From: Actinomycetota bacterium
GTDB taxonomy: Bacteria; Actinomycetota; Thermoleophilia; Gaiellales; Gaiellaceae
DNA: 9,644 bases
Reading direction: 5' to 3'
Assembly (NCBI GenBank): GCA_013694685.1
Contig: JACDBY010000302.1
Coordinates: 1-9,644 of the forward strand
Each line of letters starts with the position of its first letter. Position 1 is the stretch's first letter. The notes under the pieces are model-generated. The model worked only from the letters and a program-made list of their open reading frames with translations, was not told the DNA's origin and made no database searches. A program made the position numbers and the translations under genes. Of the stretch, positions 1 through 6,371 are shown piece after piece.

Positions 1-89
1 CAGCCGATCCAGTCGTGCCCGAGCTCACGAGCGGCGACTTGGGCCGAGACGACGGCTGTCCGCGCTTCCGCCGTGAACCGCTCGAACAT
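1..89 (-). CDS. Clp N-terminal domain protein (partial, 5' end only)
   Basis: The first 29 codons are present; the rest lies left of the window. The visible residues begin MFERFTAEARTAVVSAQVAA and continue RELGHDWIG, which matches the opening helix of the Clp N-terminal (ClpA/ClpC N-domain) repeat, where family members typically start MFERFT..AR..V..A...A..L.H..IG. In ClpC this domain binds adaptors and substrates ahead of the AAA+ modules. Whether this is a full ClpC ATPase or a short stand-alone Clp-N protein cannot be told from here; pairing with a tiny HTH gene favours the short form (inference). The ATG follows the TGA of the upstream HTH gene with no gap, and a clear Shine-Dalgarno AAGGAG (96-101) lies inside the end of that gene, so the two are almost certainly co-transcribed. 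Confidence 0.8.
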   Translation of the reverse strand, partial: MFERFTAEARTAVVSAQVAARELGHDWIG

Positions 90-326
90 TCAGCACTCCT
101 TCCTGCGCCGCCAGCGCGGCCCGCGGCCGTGCTTCTTGTGCACCGCCTGCTTGGTGACCCCGAGCTGGTCCGCGATCTGCTGCCACGACCATCCCCGCCC
201 GCGGGCGTTCTCGACCTGGAGCTCCTCCAGCGACTCGAGGAGAATGCGCAGCGAGGCGACGGCTCGAAGACCCACGACGGGGTCGGCGCTCGTCGTCTCA
301 CCCGCAAGCTCGGTCGCCTCGGTCAT
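90..326 (-). CDS. small helix-turn-helix DNA-binding protein
   Basis: A 78-aa protein from the ATG at 326. After an acidic leader and an amphipathic helix (about 20-40) comes a helix-turn-helix at about residues 46-66 (GWSWQQIADQLGVTKQAVHKKH), followed by a very basic tail (RGPRWRRRKEC). This is the layout of small sigma-region-4/homeodomain-like HTH proteins often placed next to Clp-N-domain genes in actinobacteria. A TTG at 335 is also in frame and would add three residues, but it lies inside the predicted -10 element and operator, so it would not be transcribed from that promoter; the ATG fits a leaderless mRNA. The probable role is a local transcription factor acting on the two inverted repeats just upstream; this is inferred from proximity and size, not shown. 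Confidence 0.75.
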   Translation of the reverse strand: MTEATELAGETTSADPVVGLRAVASLRILLESLEELQVENARGRGWSWQQIADQLGVTKQAVHKKHGRGPRWRRRKEC

Positions 327-363
327 ACTCGTCAACCTACATTGACGCGACGCAAGCTGTCAA
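324..363 (-). promoter_or_regulatory. predicted leaderless promoter of the HTH/Clp-N unit
   Basis: On the minus strand a perfect -35 TTGACA (363-358) is followed after 18 nt by TAGGTT (339-334), matching TATAAT at 3 of 6 positions. The expected start point, about 7 nt downstream, falls on or beside the ATG at 326. No Shine-Dalgarno precedes that ATG, in line with leaderless translation, which is common in actinobacteria. Confidence 0.45.
331..346. promoter_or_regulatory. inverted repeat, putative operator 2
   Basis: GTCAAC-CTAC-ATTGAC: the same half-site and 4-bp spacer as the copy at 358-375, with one mismatch between arms. It overlaps the predicted -10 element and ends 5 bp before the ATG of the HTH gene. 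Confidence 0.5.
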
Positions 364-375
364 CTCATGTTGACA
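358..375. promoter_or_regulatory. inverted repeat, putative operator 1
   Basis: TGTCAAC-TCAT-GTTGACA: perfect 7-bp arms around a 4-bp spacer. One arm supplies the TTGACA -35 box of the HTH gene promoter, so a bound dimer would block RNA polymerase. It also covers the last codons and stop of the pgl gene. A second, weaker copy lies 28 bp away centre to centre. Confidence 0.6.
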
Positions 376-1048
376 AGTCCTGAGCCGCAGCCGGATCGAG
401 GATCGCGATCGTTCTGCCCGCTGCCGAGCGGACGAGCGAGGCCGGGGTCGCCGTCTCCGGTTCCTCGACGAACGCGCGACGGGCAGCGTCGGCCTTCTCG
501 GCGCCGAGTACGAGATAGAGCACGCACCGCGCTTGCGCGAGGAAGGAAATCGTCATCGTCACCCGCTCGACCCACGGCTCGAGACCGGCCGGCGTCGACA
601 CGGCACGTGCGTCGGTCACCTGGAGCGCGTCGGCGTCGGGGAAGAGGGAGGCGGTGTGTCCGTCGCCGCCGAGGCCCTGGAACGCGAGGTCGAGCACGAC
701 CGGCTCGAGCTCGTGGGCATACGCTGCCGCCGCGTCCGCCCCGGCGAGCGAAGTGTCGACCGGATGCAGCCGCGGTGGCACGCGGACCCGAGAGACGAGT
801 GCCTCTCGGACGAGCCGGAAATTCGAGCGCTCGTCTGCCGGTGGCACGAGCCGCTCATCGCCGAGCCAGAGGTCTACGAGCCCCCAGTCCGACTCGAGCT
901 CCGCGGCCAACTCGTACGCCGGACGCGGCGTCGACCCGCCCGAGAGCGCGATGTGCCCACCGCGGCGGGCAGACGTGACGAGATGCTCCGCGACGACGCG
1001 GCTCGCAACCTCCGCGTTGTCGCAGACGATGAGCTCGACGTCGCTCAC
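365..1048 (-). CDS. pgl: 6-phosphogluconolactonase
   Basis: A 227-aa cytoplasmic enzyme that hydrolyses 6-phosphoglucono-1,5-lactone to 6-phosphogluconate in the oxidative pentose phosphate pathway. Family motifs appear in the expected order: the phosphate-binding loop LSGGSTPRPAYELA (35-48), the block WLGDERLVPPADERSN (61-76), and LGGDGHTASLFP (126-137) carrying the presumed catalytic His131. Length is normal for the DevB/SOL family (about 220-250 aa). The GTG start at 1048 overlaps the TGA of the upstream permease gene (GTGA), so it appears translationally coupled to an exporter operon. The usual partners zwf, opcA, tal or gnd are not visible here, which makes the location odd. The 3' end lies inside putative operator 1. 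Confidence 0.92.
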   Translation of the reverse strand: MSDVELIVCDNAEVASRVVAEHLVTSARRGGHIALSGGSTPRPAYELAAELESDWGLVDLWLGDERLVPPADERSNFRLVREALVSRVRVPPRLHPVDTSLAGADAAAAYAHELEPVVLDLAFQGLGGDGHTASLFPDADALQVTDARAVSTPAGLEPWVERVTMTISFLAQARCVLYLVLGAEKADAARRAFVEEPETATPASLVRSAAGRTIAILDPAAAQDLST

Positions 1049-1833
1049 GCGAGCTCGAGCGAGGCGCCGCGCCGGGCCTCGACCTCGAAGAGCCTGACGA
1101 GGAAGAGGCCGACTGCCGCATACGCGACCCCGACGAGGAGCTCGGCCCCGAGCAGCGGCGCGACGTCTGTCAGTGTCCCGCCGGCGACCAGCTCGCGCGC
1201 AGCTTCGACGCCGTGGGTCACGGGCAGGCCCTGCGCGATCGTCGAGAGCCAGCCGGGGAGGAGGTCGAGCGGCACGTTGACGCCCGCGGCGAGCAGGAGG
1301 AAGTACAGGATCAGATTCGAGAGGAGCGCGCTCTCGCGCCAGCGGAGGCCGAGCGAAGCATTGACGATCCCGAGCCCGGTGCAGGCGAAGCCGGTGACCA
1401 GGATCGTGAGCGCGAGGGGCGCAAGCGCCGAGAACGGGACGGAGACGCCGAGCACGAGCGACCCGACGACGAAGGCGAACGCGGCCACGATCGCACCGTT
1501 CGCGGCGACGGGTGCGGCGCGACCGAGAAATAGTGCGAGCCTCGAGGCAGGCGAGACGACGAGCAGCGAGAGCGTGTGCGTGTAGCGCTCGTCCGTGATC
1601 GTGTCGGCCATCCCGAAGAGGCACGGCACGGCCGCGGCGACGACGGCGTTCCCGACGACGTAGAAGCTGTCGTCCTCGACCCCGGCGGCCCGCCCGAGAT
1701 ACGCGAAGAACATGATCTGGGTCACCGACGGGACGAGCAGGATGATCACGAAGAGGTACGGGTTGAGCCAGCCGAACAGGGCGCGGTAGCTCAGGAAGCC
1801 GCCGATCGCGAAGACGCGGAGCCGGTGCGTCAT
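1045..1833 (-). CDS. ABC-2 type exporter permease (pair A, second subunit)
   Basis: A 262-aa integral membrane protein with about six hydrophobic segments (near 24-46, 58-75, 100-130, 134-161, 169-187 and 224-250) and a conserved family stretch around YVVGNAVVAAAVPCLFGM and LVVSPASRLALFLGR. It belongs to the ABC-2/DrrB-like permease superfamily that builds exporters for drugs, lipids or polysaccharides; the substrate is unknown. The ATG at 1833 overlaps the TGA of the preceding permease (ATGA), so the two are coupled and probably form a heterodimeric pore. It is clearly paralogous to the gene at 5586-6371: both start MT..LR.FAIGG..S.RALFG and share FYVVGNA, VPCLF, LFLGR, GSLVLGV and E.LPxW-type segments, with roughly half the residues identical by eye. 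No ATPase gene lies directly next to this pair. Confidence 0.88.
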   Translation of the reverse strand: MTHRLRVFAIGGFLSYRALFGWLNPYLFVIILLVPSVTQIMFFAYLGRAAGVEDDSFYVVGNAVVAAAVPCLFGMADTITDERYTHTLSLLVVSPASRLALFLGRAAPVAANGAIVAAFAFVVGSLVLGVSVPFSALAPLALTILVTGFACTGLGIVNASLGLRWRESALLSNLILYFLLLAAGVNVPLDLLPGWLSTIAQGLPVTHGVEAARELVAGGTLTDVAPLLGAELLVGVAYAAVGLFLVRLFEVEARRGASLELA

Positions 1834-2603
1834 GAGAGCGCGAGCGTCCCGCGTCGACGCGCGGAGCCCAGGAACACCCGCAGGAGGATGACGCCGAGAC
1901 CGCCGTAGACGACCGAGAGCGCGGCGCACATCGCGATGTCGTCCCACGGCGACCCGTCACCGAGCGCTGCGTCGCGCAGCGCGTTCATGCCCCACGTCGG
2001 CGCGAACACCCACGCGACCGGCTCGACCCAGGCGGGCAGCACGGCGATGGGGATGAGGAGCCCGCAGATCGTCCAGACCGGGAACTCGAAGAGGTTGCCG
2101 ACGGCCCAGGCCGCCCGGAAGCGCACAAAGGCCGCGCCGAGCATGAAACCGAGCAAGCCGATCGCGAGGATCCCGACGGGGACCGCGACCGCGAAGGCGA
2201 GCCAATCCTCGATCTCGAGCGAGACACCGTAGAGGAGCCGCGTGTACAGCATGCTCGCGAGCAGGGAGTAGATCCCGAGCGCCGAGATCGCGATCGTAAT
2301 CGGGGCGAGAATGGCCCAGAAGGGAAGCGGTGCTGCGACGAGCAGCTCGAGGATGCCGGATCGGCGGCGCCACTGGAGGGCCGCGGCGGCAGCCGTCGTC
2401 GTCAACGACCAGATCCCCATCATCCCCGTCCCCACGGCAGCCCCGACGAGCTTGTCGCCGTCCGTGCCGCCCCGGAACAGGAAGTACGCCATCGTGGCGT
2501 AGATGAGCGGCGTGCAGATGACGATCCAGAGGAAGAACGGGTTGCGCGACTCCTGCTTGAAGTGGAGCGCCCAGCCGACTGCCATCGAGCGTGCGAGCCG
2601 CAT
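1830..2603 (-). CDS. ABC-2 type exporter permease (pair A, first subunit)
   Basis: A 257-aa membrane protein with six predicted transmembrane segments (about 22-44, 53-75, 95-123, 132-160, 170-191 and 222-246). The cytoplasmic sequence RRRSGILELLVAAPLP (80-94) is the conserved motif of ABC-2 permeases thought to contact the ATPase, and APTWGMNALRDAA (201-213) precedes the last segment. It is paralogous to the permease at 6368-7105, which has matching LELLVAAP, FPVW/YPVW and APTWGMNA.RDAA blocks. The ATG at 2603 has no good Shine-Dalgarno; a second in-frame ATG at 2585 would shorten the protein by 6 residues, but the paralogue's homology supports the longer form. A gap of 204 bp separates it from the kinase gene upstream, the widest gap in the leftward cluster. 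Confidence 0.87.
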   Translation of the reverse strand: MRLARSMAVGWALHFKQESRNPFFLWIVICTPLIYATMAYFLFRGGTDGDKLVGAAVGTGMMGIWSLTTTAAAAALQWRRRSGILELLVAAPLPFWAILAPITIAISALGIYSLLASMLYTRLLYGVSLEIEDWLAFAVAVPVGILAIGLLGFMLGAAFVRFRAAWAVGNLFEFPVWTICGLLIPIAVLPAWVEPVAWVFAPTWGMNALRDAALGDGSPWDDIAMCAALSVVYGGLGVILLRVFLGSARRRGTLALS

Positions 2604-2807
2604 CGCGGCATCGTAGGTGCCCTCGCCGGAGGATCGAGCGTCGTCAGTCGGGCACCCGCTCGAGGACGTCGAGAAACGCCCGCGGCTCGAGGCATCTGGG
2701 CTGCTCGCCTACGGCCGTCCCGTGCCCCGCCTCCCGATCGTCGGCGGGACGAAGAGCTACGCGGGCCTCGCGGCGAGCTCCGCTTCACCGACGTCGGCGA
2801 GACGGCC
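2604..2807. other. intergenic gap between kinase and permease genes
   Basis: No convincing gene, promoter or terminator was found. On the minus strand one frame stays open for about 45 codons and ends EPRAFLDVLERVPD before a TGA at 2646-2644. It reads like a protein tail but has no usable start codon, so it is either chance or a gene remnant. This is where a dedicated ATPase gene for permease pair A would normally be expected. Confidence 0.4.
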
Positions 2808-4196
2808 TCACGGTACGTCATCACTCTCAGCGACTGAAAAGCGACCGGCGATCCGGGGGGACGCGCGGCCCGTCTCGGGGGCGGGCGACGCGCTCGGTTC
2901 CACGGGCAGGACGAACGAGAACGTCGAGCCGACACCGGCCGTCGAGCGAACGAGTGCCTCGCCACCCATCGCCTCGGCGAGCTCCCGGACGATCGCGAGC
3001 CCGAGCCCCGTGCCCACTCGCCGTCCGTCCCGGACACGGTCGTAGAGGTAGAAGCGTTCGAACGCGTGGGGGAGATCCTCGTCGGCGAGACCAGGCCCGT
3101 CGTCGACGACATCGAGCCGTCCGGAGTCCGCGAGGATCCGCACCGTGCCGCCCGCGGGGGTCGAGCGGAGGGCGTTCTCGACGAGGTTCGAGACGGCCTG
3201 GAGGACACGGTCGGGGTCGCCGATCGCCCTCGCATCGCCCTCGGGCATCGCCTCCAGGTCGACGCCGAACGCACGCGCAGCGGCGTGGTGGCGCTCGACC
3301 GCGAGGGACGCGAGCTCGGCGAGATCGACGGCCTCCGAGCGGACGGAGAACGTGCGCCGCCGGAGCCGCGCGAGGTCGAGCAGGTCGCCGACGAGTCGCT
3401 CGAGTCGTCGCGCCTCCCGCTCGATCACGGTGCCGGCGGCGCTCGCGTCAAGGACACCGTCGTCGAGGGCCTCCGCGTGACCGCGGATCGCGGTCAGCGG
3501 GGTCTTCAGCTCGTGGCTCACCGAGAGGAGGAACGCGCGCTCGGCGTCCTGCGTGCGGTGGAGCTCATCGGCGAGCTCGTTGAACGACGCGGCGAGCGCC
3601 GCGACCTCCCGTGGCCCGACCACGGGGAGCGCAGGTGGATGCTCGCCCGCCGCGAGCGCCTCGCTCGCCTCGGAGACCTGTGAGATCGGCCGGGCGACGG
3701 CGCGCGCGAGCACCAGCGCGACCCCTGCGGCAAGCAGCGCGCCGACGAGCCCCGCGAGGCCGAGCCCGAGGACGAACGGCGTCCAGTCGGCTGCCTGGCT
3801 GGATGCCGGGCGGAGCAGCACGATCGCCTCGTTCCCGCTCCGGCGAGCCGCGTAGAGGAACTCGGTGCCGCGCACGCCGACCGTGCCGCTCGCGACGCCG
3901 CGGAGGGCGAGACGCTCCGAGCCGTCCTCGGGCAGGAGCAGCTCGGCCTGGGCGGAGGAGAGGATCGCGAGTCGCTGCTCGTCGGTCGCGAGAAAGCGCC
4001 CTAGCTCCGACTCGACGTCGCGCGCAGGCGCCTCGCGCCGCTGCGTCGCGATCAGCTCCACCTGGCGCTCGAGCGAGCGGAGGGCGGTGGCCTCGAGCGA
4101 CCGGCGCGTCAGCAGCGCGCCCGCGACGACGGTCACGACGAGCGAGACGAGCACCGTTCCCGCGATACCCAAGAACAGCCTGGAGCGAAGCTTCAC
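2808..4196 (-). CDS. membrane sensor histidine kinase (EnvZ/BaeS-like)
   Basis: A 462-aa kinase that autophosphorylates on His228 and passes the phosphate to the regulator encoded upstream. Order of parts: membrane segment (about 8-30), an extracytoplasmic region of about 105 residues (31-138) with no recognised fold, second membrane segment (140-165), HAMP linker (166-216), dimerisation/phosphoacceptor helix with SVSHELKTPLTAIRGHAEAL (225-244), then the ATPase domain with N-box SNLVENALRSTP (336-347), G1 box DDGPGL (365-370), F-box ERFYLYD (380-386) and G2 box GTGLGLAI (395-402). All catalytic motifs are intact. The start is GTG at 4196, preceded by AGGTAAGAGC as ribosome site. Unusually, it does not overlap the regulator gene: 129 bp lie between them. 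Confidence 0.93.
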   Translation of the reverse strand: MKLRSRLFLGIAGTVLVSLVVTVVAGALLTRRSLEATALRSLERQVELIATQRREAPARDVESELGRFLATDEQRLAILSSAQAELLLPEDGSERLALRGVASGTVGVRGTEFLYAARRSGNEAIVLLRPASSQAADWTPFVLGLGLAGLVGALLAAGVALVLARAVARPISQVSEASEALAAGEHPPALPVVGPREVAALAASFNELADELHRTQDAERAFLLSVSHELKTPLTAIRGHAEALDDGVLDASAAGTVIEREARRLERLVGDLLDLARLRRRTFSVRSEAVDLAELASLAVERHHAAARAFGVDLEAMPEGDARAIGDPDRVLQAVSNLVENALRSTPAGGTVRILADSGRLDVVDDGPGLADEDLPHAFERFYLYDRVRDGRRVGTGLGLAIVRELAEAMGGEALVRSTAGVGSTFSFVLPVEPSASPAPETGRASPRIAGRFSVAESDDVP

Positions 4197-4200
4197 GCTC

Positions 4201-4329
4201 TTACCTGCGAGCGTGTATTCCGCTTCCGCGGAACACGCGCCGTAACGATCCCGCCTGAGGCGGGCACACCCCTGAAGCGCCCTGCCGCTGCCGCGGCGGC
4301 CGGGATCTGCGGCGGTCGAACCACGTCAT
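4201..4329 (-). CDS. possible small basic ORF (42 aa) between regulator and kinase
   Basis: An open frame starts at an ATG that overlaps the regulator's TGA (ATGA at 4329-4326) and ends in TAA at 4203-4201, 4 nt before the kinase GTG, so it exactly fills the gap. The product would begin MTWFDRRRSRPPRQRQGASG; it is arginine-rich with one Cys and no membrane segment, and matches nothing I recognise. Against it: about 10 of 42 codons end in A or T, including TTA, ATA and AGA, whereas flanking genes are almost entirely G/C-ending, and two hairpins lie within it. It may instead be a coupling leader or just spacer. If translated, its stop sits in the kinase ribosome site and could tune kinase level. 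Confidence 0.28.
   Translation of the reverse strand: MTWFDRRRSRPPRQRQGASGVCPPQAGSLRRVFRGSGIHARR
4212..4237 (-). repeat. hairpin just upstream of kinase start
   Basis: CGTGT-(AT)-TCCGC, loop TTCC, then GCGGA-ACACG: a 10-bp stem with a 2-nt bulge, 16 nt before the kinase start codon and close to its ribosome site. No T-run follows, so it is not an intrinsic terminator. It could limit kinase translation relative to the regulator (inference). Confidence 0.4.
4250..4264. repeat. perfect palindrome CCCGCCT-G-AGGCGGG
   Basis: 7-bp arms around a single central base in the gap between regulator and kinase genes, a short stable GC hairpin in RNA. No T-run follows on either strand, so termination is unlikely. 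Confidence 0.4.
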
Positions 4330-4997
4330 GAGACCAGTTTGTAGCCCGAGCCGCGTACGGTGCGGATCAGGTCGGGGCGTCCGAGCTTCCGGCGGAGCTG
4401 GCCGACATGGACGTCGACGGTGCGCGTCCCCCCGGGGAACGCGAGTCCCCACACCCGGTCGAGGATCTTCTCGCGGCTCACGACGACGCTCGGGTGCTCG
4501 GCGAGGTGCCAGACGAGGTCGAACTCCCGGGCTGTCAACTCGACCTCGCGTCCGTCGACGACCGCGGTCCGCGAGCGCCGGTCGAGGACGACGCCCCCGG
4601 CCTCGAGGAGGTCGTCGTCCGTCTCCGGCTCGGTGCGCCGGAGCACGGCCCGAACGCGGGCGACGAGCTCCCGGGGCGAGAAGGGCTTCGTCACGTAGTC
4701 GTCGGCCCCGAGCTCGAGACCGGTGACGCGGTCGACCTCCTCGTCGCGGGCCGTCAGCATCACGATCGGGAGCTTCGAGCACGAGCGGATCGCACGGCAG
4801 AGGTCGAAGCCGTCGCTGTCGGGGAGCTGGAGGTCGAGGATCGCGAGGCGTATCTCGTGCCGCTCGAGCTCCTGCAGGCCCTCGGTGGCCTTCGGTGTCC
4901 AGACGACTCGGAAGCCGTCTCGTTCCAGATAGGCCCGGACGAGCGACGCAATGTCCTCCTCGTCCTCGACGAGGAGGATCGTGCCGCCTTTCGTCAC
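4326..4997 (-). CDS. OmpR/PhoB-family response regulator
   Basis: A 223-aa transcription factor. The receiver domain (about 5-121) has the acidic pair ED at 11-12, phosphoacceptor Asp55 in LAILDLQLPD, Thr82 in MLTARD and Lys104 in YVTKPFSPREL, so it should be fully phosphorylatable. A winged-helix DNA-binding domain follows (about 130-223), with ELTAREFDLVWHLAEHP, TRTVDVHVGQLRRKLG and the wing IRTVRGSGYKL. The only sensible start is GTG at 4997, which overlaps the TGA of the secreted-protein gene (GTGA); no strong Shine-Dalgarno is present, so translation probably depends on coupling. The partner kinase follows downstream. Likely targets are the direct repeats at 5563-5583 ahead of this operon, and hence autoregulation (inference). 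Confidence 0.94.
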   Translation of the reverse strand: MTKGGTILLVEDEEDIASLVRAYLERDGFRVVWTPKATEGLQELERHEIRLAILDLQLPDSDGFDLCRAIRSCSKLPIVMLTARDEEVDRVTGLELGADDYVTKPFSPRELVARVRAVLRRTEPETDDDLLEAGGVVLDRRSRTAVVDGREVELTAREFDLVWHLAEHPSVVVSREKILDRVWGLAFPGGTRTVDVHVGQLRRKLGRPDLIRTVRGSGYKLVS

Positions 4998-5524
4998 GCG
5001 GTCGCCCGTGCGAGCACTACGCGAGCCGTCCCGTCGCGGGCGAGCACGATCTCGACCGTCATGCCGTGCCGCAGGGCGCGACGTGCGGCACGACGGCCGT
5101 TCACCCAGATGCCCGTGCGGGCCGTGACAGCGATCCGGGCGACTCCGCCGGCCGTGCGCCGGATGACGAGCGTGCCGAGACGCTTTCGCTCGAGGACGCC
5201 CGACTGCAGCAGCGCGCCTCCACCGAATGCGCGCACGACGACGGCGGGGCCTGTCCCATCGCTCACGACCTCGGCCACGAAGCCCGGGCGGATCGCGCTC
5301 ACCGGCGCGCTCCGTCCGTTCAGCCTGTACCGCGTCGCGGGGCCGAGCTCGACCGTTACCTCGGTCCCGTCGAGCGCGCGGAGGACGACCACGGTCGGCG
5401 CGACCGACTGGACGATCCCGCGCTCGACGACGCGGTCGGCCGCGTGGGCCGGGGCGACGGTGACGGCCGTCCCCGCGAGCGCGAGCCACGTGGATGCGGC
5501 AACGAGTGCGATGAAGGCCTTCAC
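4994..5524 (-). CDS. secreted beta-rich protein with two internal repeats
   Basis: A 176-aa protein starting at GTG 5524, with GAGG about 8 nt upstream. Residues 1-28 form a signal peptide (hydrophobic core IALVAASTWLALAGTAVTVA, predicted cut after AHA). The mature part is two similar beta-rich units of about 65 residues (36-100 and 109-173), each with a V/I-rich strand pair, a T-R-(Y/I)-x-(L/V)-NGR turn (RYRLNGR at 65-71; GIWVNGR at 138-144), a (P/H)G-(F/M)-x-(A/V)-E-(V/I)-V segment and a DGT(G/A)..VV.(R/A) end. This resembles the OB-like DUF5666 type of secreted protein, but the assignment is tentative. It lies upstream of, and overlaps, the regulator gene, so it may be an accessory ligand-sensing or envelope protein for the two-component system. 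Function unknown. Confidence 0.72.
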   Translation of the reverse strand: MKAFIALVAASTWLALAGTAVTVAPAHAADRVVERGIVQSVAPTVVVLRALDGTEVTVELGPATRYRLNGRSAPVSAIRPGFVAEVVSDGTGPAVVVRAFGGGALLQSGVLERKRLGTLVIRRTAGGVARIAVTARTGIWVNGRRAARRALRHGMTVEIVLARDGTARVVLARATA

Positions 5525-5562
5525 GCGCGCATCCTCACAGGCCGCGGTTAGCGAAGCAGTGC

Positions 5563-5583
5563 CCGAACGTAAGCCGAACGTAA
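5563..5583 (-). promoter_or_regulatory. tandem direct repeat, putative OmpR-family regulator box
   Basis: On the minus strand TTACGTTCGG occurs twice (5583-5574 and 5572-5563), exactly identical and 11 bp apart, one helical turn. That geometry is typical of OmpR/PhoB-family regulators, which bind head-to-tail. It lies in the 61-bp gap after the permease stop, about 40 bp upstream of the secreted-protein GTG, and the downstream regulator is the obvious candidate binder. A strong sigma-70 -35/-10 pair is not visible, as is usual for activator-dependent promoters. Confidence 0.6.
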
Positions 5584-5585
5584 AG

Positions 5586-6371
5586 TCAGGCGCGCTCGAG
5601 CGTGGCGTGGATCCGCCCCTGGCGCTCCATGAAGCGCAGGAAGCGGTACCCGAGCACCGCATAGACGACGCCGATCGCGAGCTCGCGGAGGAGCAACCCC
5701 GACACGTCGCCGAGTCCGCTGCCCGCGACGACCTCTCGCCCCGCTTCGATCGCGTGCGTGAACGGAAGGAGGCGCGAGATCGCCTCCATCCACTCGGGCA
5801 GCTGCTCGATGGGAACGTTCGCGCCGGTGAAGATCAAGAGCAGACCGAAGACGATGTTCAACATGACCGCCTGCTCGCGAACACGAAGTCCGATGCCGGC
5901 GAGCACGAGACCAAGACCGGTGCACGACGCGCTCGCCAGCACGATCACGAGCGCCAGCGGTGCCACCGCCGAGGCAGGCACGGTCACGCCGAGCACGAGC
6001 GACCCGAGCGTGAACGAGAGCGCCCCGACGAACGCGCCGTTGACGATCACCGGCAGAGAGCGGCCGAGGAAGAGCGGCAGCCTGCCGGCAGGCGAGACGA
6101 GCACCGGCCCGAGCGTCTGGTTGAAGCGCTCGCCGGCGATCGTGAACGTCATCGCGAAGAGGCACGGGACGGAGGAGTACTGGATCGCGTTGCCAACGAC
6201 GTAGAACGTGTCCGACTCGACCCCGGCCGAGCGACCGATGAAGACGAAGAGGAGGATCTGAAAGAGCGGAGTGACGACGAGCGTCGGGATGTAGATCCAG
6301 GGCGACATAAACCCGAAGAGCGCGCGAAAGCTCATCAGCCCGCCGATCGCGAAGATGCGAAGCGACGTCAT
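5586..6371 (-). CDS. ABC-2 type exporter permease (pair B, second subunit)
   Basis: A 261-aa membrane protein with about six hydrophobic segments and the same plan as the gene at 1045-1833. Shared blocks include LRIFAIGG, FRALFG, FYVVGNAI, VPCLFAM, LVSPAGRLPLFLGR, GSLVLGVTVP and the NVPIEQLPEWM turn between late segments. It is expected to pair with the preceding permease, whose TGA overlaps its ATG (ATGA at 6371-6368), and to be driven by the ATPase at 7198-8187. The family exports drugs, lipids or glycans; the substrate is not predictable here. It is the last gene before the 61-bp gap holding the direct-repeat regulatory site, so it may end the first part of the operon, although no terminator was seen. 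Confidence 0.88.
   Translation of the reverse strand: MTSLRIFAIGGLMSFRALFGFMSPWIYIPTLVVTPLFQILLFVFIGRSAGVESDTFYVVGNAIQYSSVPCLFAMTFTIAGERFNQTLGPVLVSPAGRLPLFLGRSLPVIVNGAFVGALSFTLGSLVLGVTVPASAVAPLALVIVLASASCTGLGLVLAGIGLRVREQAVMLNIVFGLLLIFTGANVPIEQLPEWMEAISRLLPFTHAIEAGREVVAGSGLGDVSGLLLRELAIGVVYAVLGYRFLRFMERQGRIHATLERA

Noticed and set aside
370..375. Plus-strand TTGACA as a promoter
   Set aside because: It is the other arm of the inverted repeat and points into the antisense of pgl with no gene or good -10 downstream.
365..1960. A 531-codon minus-strand open frame running through pgl and beyond
   Set aside because: Only its last 227 codons are pgl. The upstream part is an Arg/Ala-rich shadow of the permease genes, and the GTG at 1048 is the coupled start.
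2809..2811. GTG overlapping the kinase stop (GTGA) as the start of a coupled gene
   Set aside because: The frame closes after eight codons.
4250..4264. Intrinsic terminator between regulator and kinase
   Set aside because: The stem is short and no T-tract follows on the minus strand; the kinase downstream is expected to be co-transcribed.
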